Shown piece by piece: positions 24,704 to 34,261 of a stretch of 64,000 nt of DNA (the first letter of the stretch is position 1; the number at the start of each line of letters is the position of its first letter). The notes below the pieces were generated by a model. The model had not been told where the DNA came from and did no database searches. It saw only the letters and a list, made by a program, of their open reading frames with translations. Both the position numbers and the translations under genes were made by a program. This DNA comes from JBKECP01 sp047974765 (GTDB lineage Bacteria > Pseudomonadota > Gammaproteobacteria > Pseudomonadales > Halieaceae): assembly GCA_047974765.1 (NCBI GenBank), contig JBKECP010000034.1:1-64000 (forward strand), in the 5' to 3' direction.

Positions 24704-25342
24704 ATGGAATCCAAGGTCATGGCTGAACAAAAAGCAACCAATGTGCATTGGCACGAAGGTGATATCACTCGTGAACATCGTGCCGGATTGCTCGGGCACA
24801 AGGGCGCGACACTGTGGTTTACCGGCCTGTCTGGCAGTGGCAAAAGCACAGTTGCCGTTGAGCTGGAAGGTCGTTTGAATGAAATGGGTGTGCTGGCGTA
24901 TCGTCTCGACGGTGATAATGTGCGCTTGGGCATCAATAAGAATCTGGGCTTTTCTGCTGAAGACCGCACGGAAAATATCCGTCGCATTGGTGAAATTGCC
25001 AAGTTGTTTGTCGATGCTGGCGTAGTCGCCCTGTCCAGTTTTATCAGCCCTTACGCGGCTGATCGTGATCAGGTGCGTGCATTGCATGAAGCTGCCGGTA
25101 TGGACTTCATTGAAGTTTTTGTTGATTGCTCACTGGAAGCGGCCGAAGCCCGCGACCCAAAGGGCTTGTACAAAAAGGCCCGGGCTGGCGAGATCAGGAA
25201 TTTTACCGGCATTGATGATCCCTATGAGGCGCCCTCTAATCCCGAGTTGCATTTGCACTCAGATCAGCAGAGTCTGGATGAAGAGGTCAATGCCATTCTG
25301 GCTCTGCTGAGTGAGCGCGGCATTATCACCGGTCAATCGTAA
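24704..25342 (+). CDS. cysC: Adenylyl-sulfate (APS) kinase
   Basis: 212 residues from ATG 24704; an in-frame ATG at 24719 (MAEQKATNVHWHEG) is an equally good start, as the protein proper begins there. Motifs are the P-loop TGLSGSGKSTVA, LDGDNVRLGINKNLGFS, RTENIRRIGEIAKLF, FISPYAADRDQVR, and VDCSLEAAEARDPKGLYKKARAGEIRNFTGIDDPYEAP. It phosphorylates APS to PAPS in assimilatory sulfate activation. sat follows after 57 bases, giving a two-gene sulfate-activation unit. Confidence 0.96.
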   Translation: MESKVMAEQKATNVHWHEGDITREHRAGLLGHKGATLWFTGLSGSGKSTVAVELEGRLNEMGVLAYRLDGDNVRLGINKNLGFSAEDRTENIRRIGEIAKLFVDAGVVALSSFISPYAADRDQVRALHEAAGMDFIEVFVDCSLEAAEARDPKGLYKKARAGEIRNFTGIDDPYEAPSNPELHLHSDQQSLDEEVNAILALLSERGIITGQS

Positions 25343-25399
25343 GGCTGCCCCGGTATTTTGGCTTAAATATCTGCTAACCACTGAATCACGGAGATCCCC

Positions 25400-26581
25400 A
25401 TGATCAAGCCTCACGGCTCTGCGGAACTGAATCCTTTGTATGTACGCGATGACAGCACACGGGCGACTTTGCTGGCCGAGGCGCAAAATTTACCGTCGCT
25501 CCTGTTGAATTCGGCAGCAGCGGCCAATGCGGTCATGCTGGGAGCCGGTTATTTCAACCCGCTCACCGGCTATATGAATCTGGCTGATGCCCTGAGCGTC
25601 GCGGATAAACTGCATACCACCGATGGTCTGTTCTGGCCGGTACCCATTGTTAATTTGACCAGTGAAAGCGGTATTGAGGCCGGTAGCCGTATTGCCCTGC
25701 GTGATCCTAATGTGGACGGCAACCCTGTACTGGCGGTGATGGAGGTCCATGCCGTAGAGTCAGTCAGTGATGAGCAGATTGATTTTATGGCTGAAAATAT
25801 CTTTCGCACTCTCGATGAAGGGCATCCGGGAGTGGCTAATTTCAAAAGCCTGGGTCGTACTGCGTTGTCTGGCCCTATACAGGTATTGAATTTCTCCTAT
25901 TTCGAGAAGGACTTTCCCGGTACCTTCCGCACTGCCTGGCAAATTCGTGATGAAATTGCTGAGCGTGGCTGGAACAATGTTGTTGCCTTTCAGACTCGTA
26001 ACCCGATGCATCGTGCGCATGAGGAATTGTGTCGTATGGCGATGGAGGATCTGGGTGCTGACGGCCTCCTGATTCATATGTTACTGGGCAAACTGAAGCC
26101 GGGTGATATTCCTGCTGAGGTGCGCGATGCCGCTATTCGTAAAATGGTTGAGGTCTATTTCCCCGAAAATACAGTAATGATTACCGGTTATGGTTTTGAC
26201 ATGCTTTATGCCGGCCCCAGGGAGGCTGTTTTGCATGCTGTTTTTCGCCAGAACAGCGGCTGTAATTATCTGGTAGTGGGGCGTGATCATGCCGGTGTCG
26301 GCAGTTATTACGGCGGTTTTGATTCCCAGGAAATTTTTGATACACAGGTACCAAAAGATGCTCTTGAACTGAAAATTTATCGCGCAGATCACACCGCTTT
26401 CAGTAAAAAACTCAACAAAGTGGTGATGATGCGGGATGCGCCGGATCATACGCCGGAAGACTTTGTGCTGTTGTCGGGCACCAAGGTGCGTGAAATGCTG
26501 GGCAATGGTATTGCTCCGCCGCCTGAGTTTTCCAGGCCGGAGGTAGCCCGGATACTGATGGATTATTATCAGTCGCTGTAA
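25400..26581 (+). CDS. sat: Sulfate adenylyltransferase, single-subunit (Sat) type
   Basis: 393 residues, ATG preceded by CGGAG. It has the homomeric ATP-sulfurylase motifs: MIKPHGSAELNPLYV at the N-terminus, VAFQTRNPMHRAHEELCR (catalytic QTRNP and HxxH), GRDHAGVGSYYG, and LLSGTKVREMLGNGIAPPPEFSRPEVARIL near the end. It makes APS from ATP and sulfate. Many gammaproteobacteria use the CysD/CysN heterodimer instead; here Sat pairs with cysC, so the role is most likely sulfate assimilation. No sulfur-oxidation or APS reductase genes are in the window. Confidence 0.95.
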   Translation: MIKPHGSAELNPLYVRDDSTRATLLAEAQNLPSLLLNSAAAANAVMLGAGYFNPLTGYMNLADALSVADKLHTTDGLFWPVPIVNLTSESGIEAGSRIALRDPNVDGNPVLAVMEVHAVESVSDEQIDFMAENIFRTLDEGHPGVANFKSLGRTALSGPIQVLNFSYFEKDFPGTFRTAWQIRDEIAERGWNNVVAFQTRNPMHRAHEELCRMAMEDLGADGLLIHMLLGKLKPGDIPAEVRDAAIRKMVEVYFPENTVMITGYGFDMLYAGPREAVLHAVFRQNSGCNYLVVGRDHAGVGSYYGGFDSQEIFDTQVPKDALELKIYRADHTAFSKKLNKVVMMRDAPDHTPEDFVLLSGTKVREMLGNGIAPPPEFSRPEVARILMDYYQSL

Positions 26582-26588
26582 ATTTTTA

Positions 26589-26620
26589 CTGATCACCGCC
26601 TGTTGGCGGGTGGTGATCAG
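26589..26620 (+). terminator. Hairpin after sat
   Basis: CTGATCACC ... GGTGATCAG (9-bp perfect outer stem) with GCC-TGTT-GGC nested inside and a small bulge, 8 bases after the sat stop. There is no long U-run. Confidence 0.6.
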
Positions 26621-26702
26621 CCATTCAATGCCCTGTATTGTCCGGCAATGACAGATAATTGAGCCAATTCGGTAGTTGCTCACATTCATCAAATTGTCAC
26701 AG

Positions 26703-26731
26703 TTTTATCTTTCAATCCTGCCCCCTATAAT
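26703..26731 (+). promoter_or_regulatory. Possible sigma70 promoter of the gsp operon
   Basis: A perfect TATAAT -10 box lies at 26726-26731, with a weak -35 candidate (TTTATC, 26703-26708) 17 bases before it. It lies about 40 bases upstream of the gspC start and after the sat hairpin. Confidence 0.45.
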
Positions 26732-26771
26732 CCAGAGCGTAATCTTCACACATAAGACGGGAAGGTATCTG

Positions 26772-27815
26772 TTGCCAGTTCAGTGGTCACCAAACAGCGG
26801 CGGTATTGTAGGACGTGCTATAAATACTGTGTTGTATTTTGTACGGCGTTGTGCCGAACCTGCTGGAGCGCAAGGTCTGCGCCGCCTGCTGTTGCTGTTG
26901 CTGTTGTTGTGGATTACGGCAGCACTGATCCGTCTGTTCTGGGCTCTTTGGCCTGAACCTTCACCCCATGAATGGCAGGGTCGCATTATCAACCCGATAG
27001 TACAGGGCGGGCCGACGGCTGGCGCATCACCTGTTGAGCGGCAGCCGTTTATTGAACGCCCACTTTTTGGTACGCCAGGTGTGGCAGTATCCGTCGATAC
27101 TGAGCATGAGCCGTCTGCGTCACTTTCTTCATCTCGTGACGGTATTGAGAAGGGAGCGCGTGAAACGCGCCTGGAACTGGTTTTGAGGGGTATTGTTGCC
27201 TCCACTGACGATGGTTTGGGCCACGCCGTTATTGAGCATCGCAGTAACCAGGCCGTATATGCCGTTGATGATGAATTGCCGGTATCCGCCGGTGTTCGGT
27301 TGGCTAAAGTAATGCCCGGACAGGTGGTGCTGGATAATAATGGCGATTATGAGCTGTTGACGTTGTTTGATGAAACTGTCTTTGATCGTCAGCTGCGCAA
27401 TCAAACAGGTACTGATGCCACAACCGGTATTGCTAAAAACAGTGCGAACAGAGTAACAACACACATTGACAGACGCAGTGATGAGCAGACGACACAGTTG
27501 GCGACCAGTTATCGGCAGCAACTGTATAAAAATCCGCAGTCACTGGCGGAGCTGGTGCGTATCAGTGCGGTGCGTGAGGGTGGGCAGCTAAAAGGTTACC
27601 GGATAATGCCGGGTAAGGCAGAGACACAGTTTGCCAGGCTCGGTTTTAAAGCCGGTGATCTGGTAACTCGTGTGAACGGGATTGTCCTTGATAATCCGGC
27701 CAATACCATGCAGCTGTACCAGGCTATGCGCACGGCCAGAGAAGCGGTGTTTGAGCTGGAGCGTCAGGGTCAGTCGGTATCGGTCAGTGTGGATCTGGAT
27801 ACAACAAATGACTAG
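26772..27815 (+). CDS. gspC: Type II secretion system protein C
   Basis: 347 residues from a TTG at 26772 with GGGAAGG just upstream; the reading could extend 32 codons further, but that part crosses the promoter candidate. Layout fits GspC: short cytoplasmic tail, one membrane helix (LLLLLLLLWITAALIRLFWAL), the homology region (IERPLFG; LVLRGIVAS; AVIE...QAVYAVDDELP; VLDNNGDYELLTL) and a C-terminal PDZ domain (GYRIMPGKAETQFARLGFKAGDLVTRVNG). It links the inner-membrane platform to the secretin. It is first in a twelve-gene operon. Confidence 0.93.
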   Translation: MPVQWSPNSGGIVGRAINTVLYFVRRCAEPAGAQGLRRLLLLLLLLWITAALIRLFWALWPEPSPHEWQGRIINPIVQGGPTAGASPVERQPFIERPLFGTPGVAVSVDTEHEPSASLSSSRDGIEKGARETRLELVLRGIVASTDDGLGHAVIEHRSNQAVYAVDDELPVSAGVRLAKVMPGQVVLDNNGDYELLTLFDETVFDRQLRNQTGTDATTGIAKNSANRVTTHIDRRSDEQTTQLATSYRQQLYKNPQSLAELVRISAVREGGQLKGYRIMPGKAETQFARLGFKAGDLVTRVNGIVLDNPANTMQLYQAMRTAREAVFELERQGQSVSVSVDLDTTND

Positions 27816-27839
27816 TGTGGTGCAAGTGGCCACCAAAGA

Positions 27840-29891
27840 GTGGGGATATCTGTGTTTCTAGTACGATTATGCGGGCCATTAGTAATGGTCGTGATGTTGG
27901 CCCTGGCTTATATTCCTGTACTTGGAGCGCAGGAATATACGGTCAACCTTAAGGAAACAGATATCCAGGAACTGATCAAGTTTGTGGCTGAGGTGACCAA
28001 TACCACCATCGTGGTCGACCCTTCCGTTAAAGGCAAGGTTAAGGTCGTTTCAGCCAGGCCCGTCAATAAAGATGAGCTGTATGATCTCTTTCTGTCGATT
28101 CTTGAGGTACATGGCTATACCGCTGTTCGTTCCGGTACGGTCGTGCGGGTTATTCAGAGCAAAGATGCCCGCTCAGCACCTGTTTCAGTGCGCAGTGGTG
28201 AGCATCGGCAGAGCAGCGATGAATATGTCACCCAGGTGATCAAGCTGGAAAATATTTCTGCGGCCAAACTGATTCCGGTATTGCGGCCACTGGTGCCACA
28301 GCAGGCACACATGGCGGCCTATGCTCCCAGTAACGCTATCGTTATTTCTGATATAGCTGCCAATATCGACCGTATCAGTGACATTATTCAGCGTATGGAC
28401 CGGTCGGCGGTGCAGCAGACAGATCTGGTGCGTTTGAAATATGCTGTTGCTGAAGATGTTGTCGGTATGCTCAAGGAATTGGCCCGTTCGGAAGCACAAC
28501 AGGGGGGCGGCAGTGAAAAGGATATTTTGCTGGTAGCCGATACGCGCACCAATAGTGTGCTGATCAGTGCCGATGAACTGGAGCGCGCACGCCTGCGCAA
28601 ACTGATTTCCCATCTGGATACACCGCTGGAACAAAGTGGCAACGTCAAGGTGGTTTATCTTGAGTACGCCAAAGCCGATGAAATTGCCGAGGTACTGACC
28701 CGGGTGATGCAGAATATTGATCGCCTTGATCAGGATGAGAAGCGCACCCGCAACAGTGGCAATACAGCCACCATTGAAGCTGATGTAGGTACCAACTCCC
28801 TGATTATTACCGCTGACGCTGATGAAATGGCGGCGGTTGAGGCAGTTATCCATCGCCTGGATATCCGTCGGGCACAGGTGCTGGTGGAGGCCATCATCGT
28901 TGAGATGGAGTTGATCGATGGGCAGAATCTTGGTCTGGAGTGGCTGTTTGCCAATGACAGTGGCCTGTTTGGCAGCAATATTAACAGCTCTGACGGTCCC
29001 GCCGCTGATATTGGCTCGGCCATCGGTACGGACAGCGATGGTCTGACCACCGGCGATTTCGATGTGGGTTCGCTGGCGGGAGCACTGGTTCAGAATCCGG
29101 GTTTGTCGCTGGGGTGGGGCGGTGTCGATGACGATTTTTCGATGACGGTGATTCTCAATGCCCTGCGTGAGCAGACCAATGCCAACATTCTGTCTACGCC
29201 TTCTTTGCTGACACTCGATAACCAGGAGGCCTTTATCACTGTTGGCCAGAATGTGCCCTTTGTTACCGGCTCCTACACCAATTCCGGTACTGGCGATAGC
29301 GTATCCAACCCCTTTCAGACTATCGAGCGTCAGAACGTGGGTATTACCCTGACGGTAACCCCGCATATCAATGAGGGCGATGCTGTCGTACTTGATATTG
29401 CTCAGGAAGTGTCCAGCCTGACCGGTGCCAGTTCACTGGTTAATGCTTCGGACCTGATTACCAATGAGCGCAAACTGCAAACCAAAGTGCTGGCTGCTGA
29501 CGGCAATGTGGTAGTGCTGGGTGGCCTGATCAAAGATGACGTGCAGGATGGTGGTCGAAAGGTGCCGTTACTGGGTGATATTCCCCTGCTGGGGCGTCTG
29601 TTTCGCAGCGATTCCGAGAAAGTCACCAAAACCAACCTGCTGATTTTTATCCGTCCGACCATTATTCGTGATGATCGCGCACTGGCCGGTGCAACGGCCG
29701 AAAAATACCGTTATATCCGCCAGCAGCAGGCACTGCGGCGCGAGCGTGGAATGCTTTATCTGGATGATGAGAGCATACCCATACTGCCTGAGTGGGAAGA
29801 GCAGTTGCGTCAGCTTGAAGATATCCGTCAGCACGACGGACAGGGTGATACGTCAACGCCGGTGGCAGTAAAACAAAAGCCGGAGCAGTAA
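27840..29891 (+). CDS. gspD: Type II secretion secretin GspD
   Basis: 683 residues from GTG 27840; a GTG at 27852 (MFLVRLCGP) with GGGGA upstream is equally possible. Signal peptide, N0 domain (YTVNLKETDIQELIKFVAEVTNTTIVVDPSVKGKVKV), three N-type repeats (RLKYAVAEDVVGML; VYLEYAKADEIAEVL), then the C-domain pore with ILSTPSLLTLDNQEAFITVGQNVPFVTGS and VPLLGDIPLLGRLFRS. It forms the outer-membrane channel through which folded exoproteins leave. I see no pilotin gene (gspS) nearby, and the C-terminal tail after the pore domain is short and charged. Confidence 0.96.
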   Translation: MGISVFLVRLCGPLVMVVMLALAYIPVLGAQEYTVNLKETDIQELIKFVAEVTNTTIVVDPSVKGKVKVVSARPVNKDELYDLFLSILEVHGYTAVRSGTVVRVIQSKDARSAPVSVRSGEHRQSSDEYVTQVIKLENISAAKLIPVLRPLVPQQAHMAAYAPSNAIVISDIAANIDRISDIIQRMDRSAVQQTDLVRLKYAVAEDVVGMLKELARSEAQQGGGSEKDILLVADTRTNSVLISADELERARLRKLISHLDTPLEQSGNVKVVYLEYAKADEIAEVLTRVMQNIDRLDQDEKRTRNSGNTATIEADVGTNSLIITADADEMAAVEAVIHRLDIRRAQVLVEAIIVEMELIDGQNLGLEWLFANDSGLFGSNINSSDGPAADIGSAIGTDSDGLTTGDFDVGSLAGALVQNPGLSLGWGGVDDDFSMTVILNALREQTNANILSTPSLLTLDNQEAFITVGQNVPFVTGSYTNSGTGDSVSNPFQTIERQNVGITLTVTPHINEGDAVVLDIAQEVSSLTGASSLVNASDLITNERKLQTKVLAADGNVVVLGGLIKDDVQDGGRKVPLLGDIPLLGRLFRSDSEKVTKTNLLIFIRPTIIRDDRALAGATAEKYRYIRQQQALRRERGMLYLDDESIPILPEWEEQLRQLEDIRQHDGQGDTSTPVAVKQKPEQ

Positions 29892-29893
29892 TA

Positions 29894-31468
29894 GTGGCAT
29901 CTACCGGTACGGGTAAAGAAGCGCAGGCAGGGCCGTTGACGGCGGATGTGGCGGTGCAGACAGATGCCACAGCAAACGCTCAGCACAGTGATAACCGGCG
30001 CAGTCTGCCTTTTGCCTATGCCAAGCAATTCGGTGTGCTGCTGGATCCGCAGGATAGTCCGCCAAAGATCTATTGCCAGAGTGAGCCGCCACTGCCGGTA
30101 TTGCTGGAACTTCAGCGTGTGGTCACAGGCCGTTTTGTTCTGGAGCAGATTAGTGAGAGTGAGTTTCAGCGTCGGCTGACACTGGCTTATCAGCGCGGTA
30201 ATAATGAAGCGGTACAGATGGCTGAGGATTTGTCTGCCGATGTTGATCTCAGTCGTCTGGCAGAAGAGATCCCCGAAGCTGGTGATCTGATGGAGGCGGA
30301 AGACGATGCACCGATTATTCGCCTGATCAATGCTGTTTTGTCGCAGGCTGTACGCGAACAGGCATCTGATATCCATATTGAAACCTTTGAAGACCGGTTG
30401 AGTGTACGTTATCGCATCGACGGTGTGTTGGCGGAAATCCTGTCGCCCAAACGTATGTTGGCCCCTTTGCTGGTGTCACGCCTGAAGGTTATGGCCAAGC
30501 TCGATATTGCTGAAAAGCGCGTGCCTCAGGATGGGCGCATCTCCATTCGTATTGCCGGTCATGCGGTTGATATTCGCATGTCGACCATTCCCTCGGCCCA
30601 TGGCGAGCGGGTGGTACTGCGCCTGCTCGACAAGCAGGCTGGCCAGTTGCAGCTGAAACAGCTCAATATGAATGCGCAGGTTTTTGATGCCTATCGCAAG
30701 GCTCTGCACAGTCCACATGGCATTATTCTGGTAACAGGGCCAACGGGTTCTGGCAAAACCACCACGCTATATGCGGGCTTGTCCCATATCAACCAGACCT
30801 CACGCAATATCCTTACTATTGAAGACCCGATTGAATACATGTTGCCAGGAGTGGGCCAGACACAGGTCAACCCGAAGGTGGATATGACGTTTGCCCGTGG
30901 CTTGCGCGCCATTTTGCGACAGGACCCGGATGTCGTCATGGTAGGCGAGATACGCGATCTGGAAACCGCTGAAATTGCTGTACAAGCCTCGCTCACCGGC
31001 CACCTGGTACTGTCTACTTTGCACACCAATACAGCCATTGGCGCCATTACCCGCCTGCAGGACATGGGTATTGAGCCGTTTTTACTGTCGTCCAGCCTGA
31101 TTGCTGTGATGGCCCAGCGATTGGTGCGTCTGCTTTGTGCTGACTGCAAACAGGCCCACCAGCCAACTGCCTCAGAATGTGAGATGCTGAAACTGGATAT
31201 GCCCGGCACTGTAGCGAAGCCGTCATTATTCCGGGCTGGCAGTTGTGAACGTTGCAACTACAGTGGTTACCGGGGGCGGACGGGTATTTATGAACTGCTT
31301 GAAATTAATGATGTCCTGCGCCTGATGATTCACGAAGGTGCTGGTGAACAGGCTATTTTAACTGAGGCCCGCCGACAGTATCCGGGTATTCACGAGGATG
31401 GTCGTCGCCGGATTCTTGCCGGTGAGACCAGTCTCGAAGAAGTGCTTCGGGTTACGGTCGTTAATTGA
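29894..31468 (+). CDS. gspE: Type II secretion ATPase GspE
   Basis: 524 residues, GTG start 3 bases after the gspD stop. Low-complexity N-terminal tail, then N1/N2 domain and the ATPase: DIHIETFEDRLSVRYRIDG, Walker A GPTGSGKTTT, Asp box ILTIEDPIEY, Walker B QDPDVVMVGEIRD, His box LVLSTLHTN, and the zinc tetracysteine CADC...CERC. It powers pseudopilus assembly from the cytoplasm. All motifs are intact. Confidence 0.97.
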   Translation: MASTGTGKEAQAGPLTADVAVQTDATANAQHSDNRRSLPFAYAKQFGVLLDPQDSPPKIYCQSEPPLPVLLELQRVVTGRFVLEQISESEFQRRLTLAYQRGNNEAVQMAEDLSADVDLSRLAEEIPEAGDLMEAEDDAPIIRLINAVLSQAVREQASDIHIETFEDRLSVRYRIDGVLAEILSPKRMLAPLLVSRLKVMAKLDIAEKRVPQDGRISIRIAGHAVDIRMSTIPSAHGERVVLRLLDKQAGQLQLKQLNMNAQVFDAYRKALHSPHGIILVTGPTGSGKTTTLYAGLSHINQTSRNILTIEDPIEYMLPGVGQTQVNPKVDMTFARGLRAILRQDPDVVMVGEIRDLETAEIAVQASLTGHLVLSTLHTNTAIGAITRLQDMGIEPFLLSSSLIAVMAQRLVRLLCADCKQAHQPTASECEMLKLDMPGTVAKPSLFRAGSCERCNYSGYRGRTGIYELLEINDVLRLMIHEGAGEQAILTEARRQYPGIHEDGRRRILAGETSLEEVLRVTVVN

Positions 31469-31478
31469 GGATGGCCCG

Positions 31479-32702
31479 GTGACCGCCTATCGTTATCGAG
31501 CACTCAATCCCCAGGGTAAGCTGGTTAAAGGCGTGCTGGAGGGGGATTCCGAGCGCCAGGTTCGCTCCCAGCTGCGGGCTAAACAGTTGCGACCGGTGGA
31601 AGTGGCGACCGCAGCGCGCCAGTCTTCTGCCGGGCAGACGCAGGGGCGCTGGCGCCTGTTTCAGCCACGCATCTCCAGTGCTGAGCTGACCCTGCTGACC
31701 CGACAGCTGGCTACCTTAGTGCAATCCAGTCTGCCTCTGGATGAGTGTTTGCAGGCGGCGGCGGAACAAAGTCGCAAACCGCGTACCAAAGCGCTGCTGT
31801 TACAGGTGCGCTCGCGTGTTGCTGAAGGGCATACTCTGGCCTATGCCATGGGAGAGTTCCCGGCGGTGTTTAACGATATGTACCGGGCCATGGTCAATGC
31901 GGGTGAGCATGCGGGTTTTCTGGGGCCAGTGCTGGAGCGGCTGGCCAACTACAGCGAACAGCGTCAGTACACATCGCAAAAACTTAAAATGGCGATGATT
32001 TATCCGGTTATTCTGGTGGCAGTGGCTATTTTGGTTGTGGTTGCGCTGATGATTTTTGTGGTACCTGAACTGATCGGCATCTTTGCTCATTCCAAGCGAG
32101 AATTGCCATTGCTGACCCGGGGTTTGATTGCAACTTCAGATTTTTTTCGTCACTACATTGTGTGGTTGTTACTGGTACTTGTGCTGCTGGTACTGGCTTT
32201 CAGGCGCTTGTTGAAACTGCCGCTGTGGCGTTTGCGCTGGCATCGCCTGTTACTGAAAATACCTGGTATATCAGGGCTGGTGATTGCCGTCGATACCGCC
32301 CGCTTTGCCTCTACTTTGAGCATTCTGATGGCCAGTGGTGTGCCTTTGCTGGAATCACTGAACATTGCCGGACAGGTGCTGAACAATCGGGTATTGCGAC
32401 AAGACAGTGTGGCAGTGGCTGCGCGGGTGCAGGAGGGGGCCAGCCTTAATCGCGCCCTGCGTGAAGGTGGTCGCTTTCCACCAATGATGGTGCATATGGT
32501 GGCCTCGGGAGAGGCGAGCGGAGAACTGGAAAGCATGTTGCAGCGCTCTGCCGACAATCAGGAGCGCGAACTGGAAATGACCCTGGGAACCCTGATGGGA
32601 CTGCTGGAACCAATTATGGTCGTCATCATGGGAGCGATGGTGCTGATTATCGTATTGGCTATTCTGATGCCGATATTTGATCTCAATACAATGGTGAAAT
32701 AA
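31479..32702 (+). CDS. gspF: Type II secretion inner-membrane platform GspF
   Basis: 407 residues from GTG 31479 with GAGG 8 bases upstream; the longer open frame from 31398 overlaps gspE and is rejected. The start TAYRYRALNPQGKLVKGVLEGDS and two repeated T2SF domains (LTLLTRQLATLVQSSLPLDECL; DTARFASTLSILMASGVPLLESL) with three membrane helices (about 170-200, 220-240, 370-400) are classical. The C-terminal LLEPIMVVIMGAMVLIIVLAILMPIFDLN is typical. It is the platform protein that couples the ATPase to pseudopilins. Confidence 0.96.
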   Translation: MTAYRYRALNPQGKLVKGVLEGDSERQVRSQLRAKQLRPVEVATAARQSSAGQTQGRWRLFQPRISSAELTLLTRQLATLVQSSLPLDECLQAAAEQSRKPRTKALLLQVRSRVAEGHTLAYAMGEFPAVFNDMYRAMVNAGEHAGFLGPVLERLANYSEQRQYTSQKLKMAMIYPVILVAVAILVVVALMIFVVPELIGIFAHSKRELPLLTRGLIATSDFFRHYIVWLLLVLVLLVLAFRRLLKLPLWRLRWHRLLLKIPGISGLVIAVDTARFASTLSILMASGVPLLESLNIAGQVLNNRVLRQDSVAVAARVQEGASLNRALREGGRFPPMMVHMVASGEASGELESMLQRSADNQERELEMTLGTLMGLLEPIMVVIMGAMVLIIVLAILMPIFDLNTMVK

Positions 32703-32706
32703 AGCG

Positions 32707-33198
32707 ATGAATGAAACAGAGCAATATGCACAGCCGTGCGTGGCAATAGACAGACAAAAATTGATGCAGTTGTCGCAACAGCGAGGCTTTACCCTGGTGG
32801 AAATCCTGGTGGTGCTGGTTATTCTCGGCCTGCTGATCAGTGTGGTAGCGCCGACGGTACTCAACCAGGCGGATGATGCACGGGTGAAAAAAGTCCATGC
32901 GGACTTCAAAGCGATTGAAACAGCGCTCAAGCTCTATCGCCTGGATAACTATGTTTATCCAACAACTGAACAGGGGCTGGAGGCTCTGGTTGAGGCCAGT
33001 ACACTGGAACCGGAGCCGCGCAACTTCAAGCAGGGTGGTTATCTGCCTGCCGTGCCGGAGGATCCCTGGGGGCGCACTTATCTTTATATGAGCCCCGGTG
33101 AAAATGGTGAAGTGGACATCTACTCCCTTGGTGCTGATGGTGTCAGCGGTGGTGACAGTCAGAATACCGATATCGGCAACTGGAAGCCAGAGAGCTGA
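32707..33198 (+). CDS. gspG: Major pseudopilin GspG
   Basis: 163 residues. The prepilin cleavage motif QQRG/FTLVEILVVLVILGLL follows an unusually long leader (about 27 residues), and an internal ATG (MQLSQQRG) could give a shorter one. The globular part keeps the GspG signature YPTTEQGLEALV, GGYLPAVPEDPWGRTYLYMSPGENGEVDIYSLGADG with calcium-site residues. It builds the pseudopilus after processing by a prepilin peptidase, which is not encoded here. Confidence 0.96.
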   Translation: MNETEQYAQPCVAIDRQKLMQLSQQRGFTLVEILVVLVILGLLISVVAPTVLNQADDARVKKVHADFKAIETALKLYRLDNYVYPTTEQGLEALVEASTLEPEPRNFKQGGYLPAVPEDPWGRTYLYMSPGENGEVDIYSLGADGVSGGDSQNTDIGNWKPES

Positions 33199-33199
33199 A

Positions 33200-33766
33200 A
33201 TGTCTTGCCGGAGCCGTGTGCACGGTTTTACTTTGCTGGAGCTGCTGGTCGCTCTTTTTGTGATTGTTCTGCTGACTTCTCTGGCTACACTGAATGTGGG
33301 TTCCGGTGGCGCTGACCAGCGTTTACAGGCCCAATTGCAACAATTGCAGAGTGTGGTGCAATACGCAGCTGATGAAGCCCAGATGAGTGGCCGTGATTAC
33401 GGATTATTGTTACAACTGGTGGATGTTGAGGGTGAGAGCGTAGTTCGTTACGGCTGGCGTGAACGACGGCCTGAAGGCTGGCGGGAAGTGGATAGTGTAA
33501 ATACTGTTTTTAGTGATCAGAACTTTCCTTCTGAAGTGAATGTGATTTTACAGCTGGATGATGATATTGATGCACCACTAACCGTCATTGATGACCCTGT
33601 TGCGGCTGCCCCCCAGGTGATTACCTATGCCAGTGGTGAGGTAGTGGCTGGAGCACTTGCCATACAGCGGCGCAGTGATAACAGTTTGCTGTGGCGCTTG
33701 CAGTGGGATTTGCTCGGGCGCAGCCAGTTGTTGGTCCGGGGCGAGACTGCCAGTGAAGACGAATGA
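33200..33766 (+). CDS. gspH: Minor pseudopilin GspH
   Basis: 188 residues from ATG 33200, 1 base after the gspG stop; the longer open frame overlapping gspG is rejected. Prepilin-type start HG/FTLLELLVALFVIVLL after a 9-residue leader. The globular part is variable, as usual for GspH, with the QLQQLQSVVQYAADEAQMSGRDYGLLL helix-strand segment typical of the family. Probable role is a minor subunit at the pseudopilus. Confidence 0.88.
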   Translation: MSCRSRVHGFTLLELLVALFVIVLLTSLATLNVGSGGADQRLQAQLQQLQSVVQYAADEAQMSGRDYGLLLQLVDVEGESVVRYGWRERRPEGWREVDSVNTVFSDQNFPSEVNVILQLDDDIDAPLTVIDDPVAAAPQVITYASGEVVAGALAIQRRSDNSLLWRLQWDLLGRSQLLVRGETASEDE

Positions 33767-34257
33767 AGGTGATCATCATGCCTGAAAGGCCAAACCTCAA
33801 GCCGTCAGAGACAGGTTTTACCCTGATTGAGGTGATGGTGGCACTGGTTGTCATTGCTCTGGCACTGCCGGCATTACTGCTGTCGCTCTATCAGCAGATT
33901 GATGGCACTCAGTATTTGCGGGATAAGTCCCTGGCTCAGATGATCGCCGTGAATAAATGGGCGGAATTGCGCCTGCTCAGTCAGTACCGGGGGCAAATAC
34001 CTGAAAACAAAGAGCAGGGCGTCGAGGAGATGGCCGGACGACACTGGCTTTGGCGGATCAGTAGTGCGCGCACACAAATGCAGTCTTTCCGGCAGGTGCA
34101 GATTGATGTCTATCCGGAGGGTGATCAGGCTGACAGCAATGAGCTTATTGGCCGTAACGCTTCTGCGCTGTATACATTGACCACTTATATGCCTGTTCAT
34201 ACGACGACCAATACGACCACCGGTACTCCTGATGGTGACACGGGAGAGGCCAATTAG
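33763..34257 (+). CDS. gspI: Minor pseudopilin GspI
   Basis: 164 residues from ATG 33763, overlapping the gspH stop by 4 bases; ATG 33778 is an alternative. Leader then TG/FTLIEVMVALVVIALALPALLLS, followed by the GspI pattern DKSLAQMIAVNKWAELRL. The C-terminal tail is rich in Thr (TTTNTTTGT), probably flexible. It nucleates the pseudopilus tip with GspJ and GspK. Confidence 0.9.
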   Translation: MKVIIMPERPNLKPSETGFTLIEVMVALVVIALALPALLLSLYQQIDGTQYLRDKSLAQMIAVNKWAELRLLSQYRGQIPENKEQGVEEMAGRHWLWRISSARTQMQSFRQVQIDVYPEGDQADSNELIGRNASALYTLTTYMPVHTTTNTTTGTPDGDTGEAN

Positions 34258-34261
34258 CGAC

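Noticed and set aside
28185..29366. 393-codon open frame antisense to gspD
   Set aside because: gspD is certain in this region; the antisense product has no recognisable domain and reflects codon bias.
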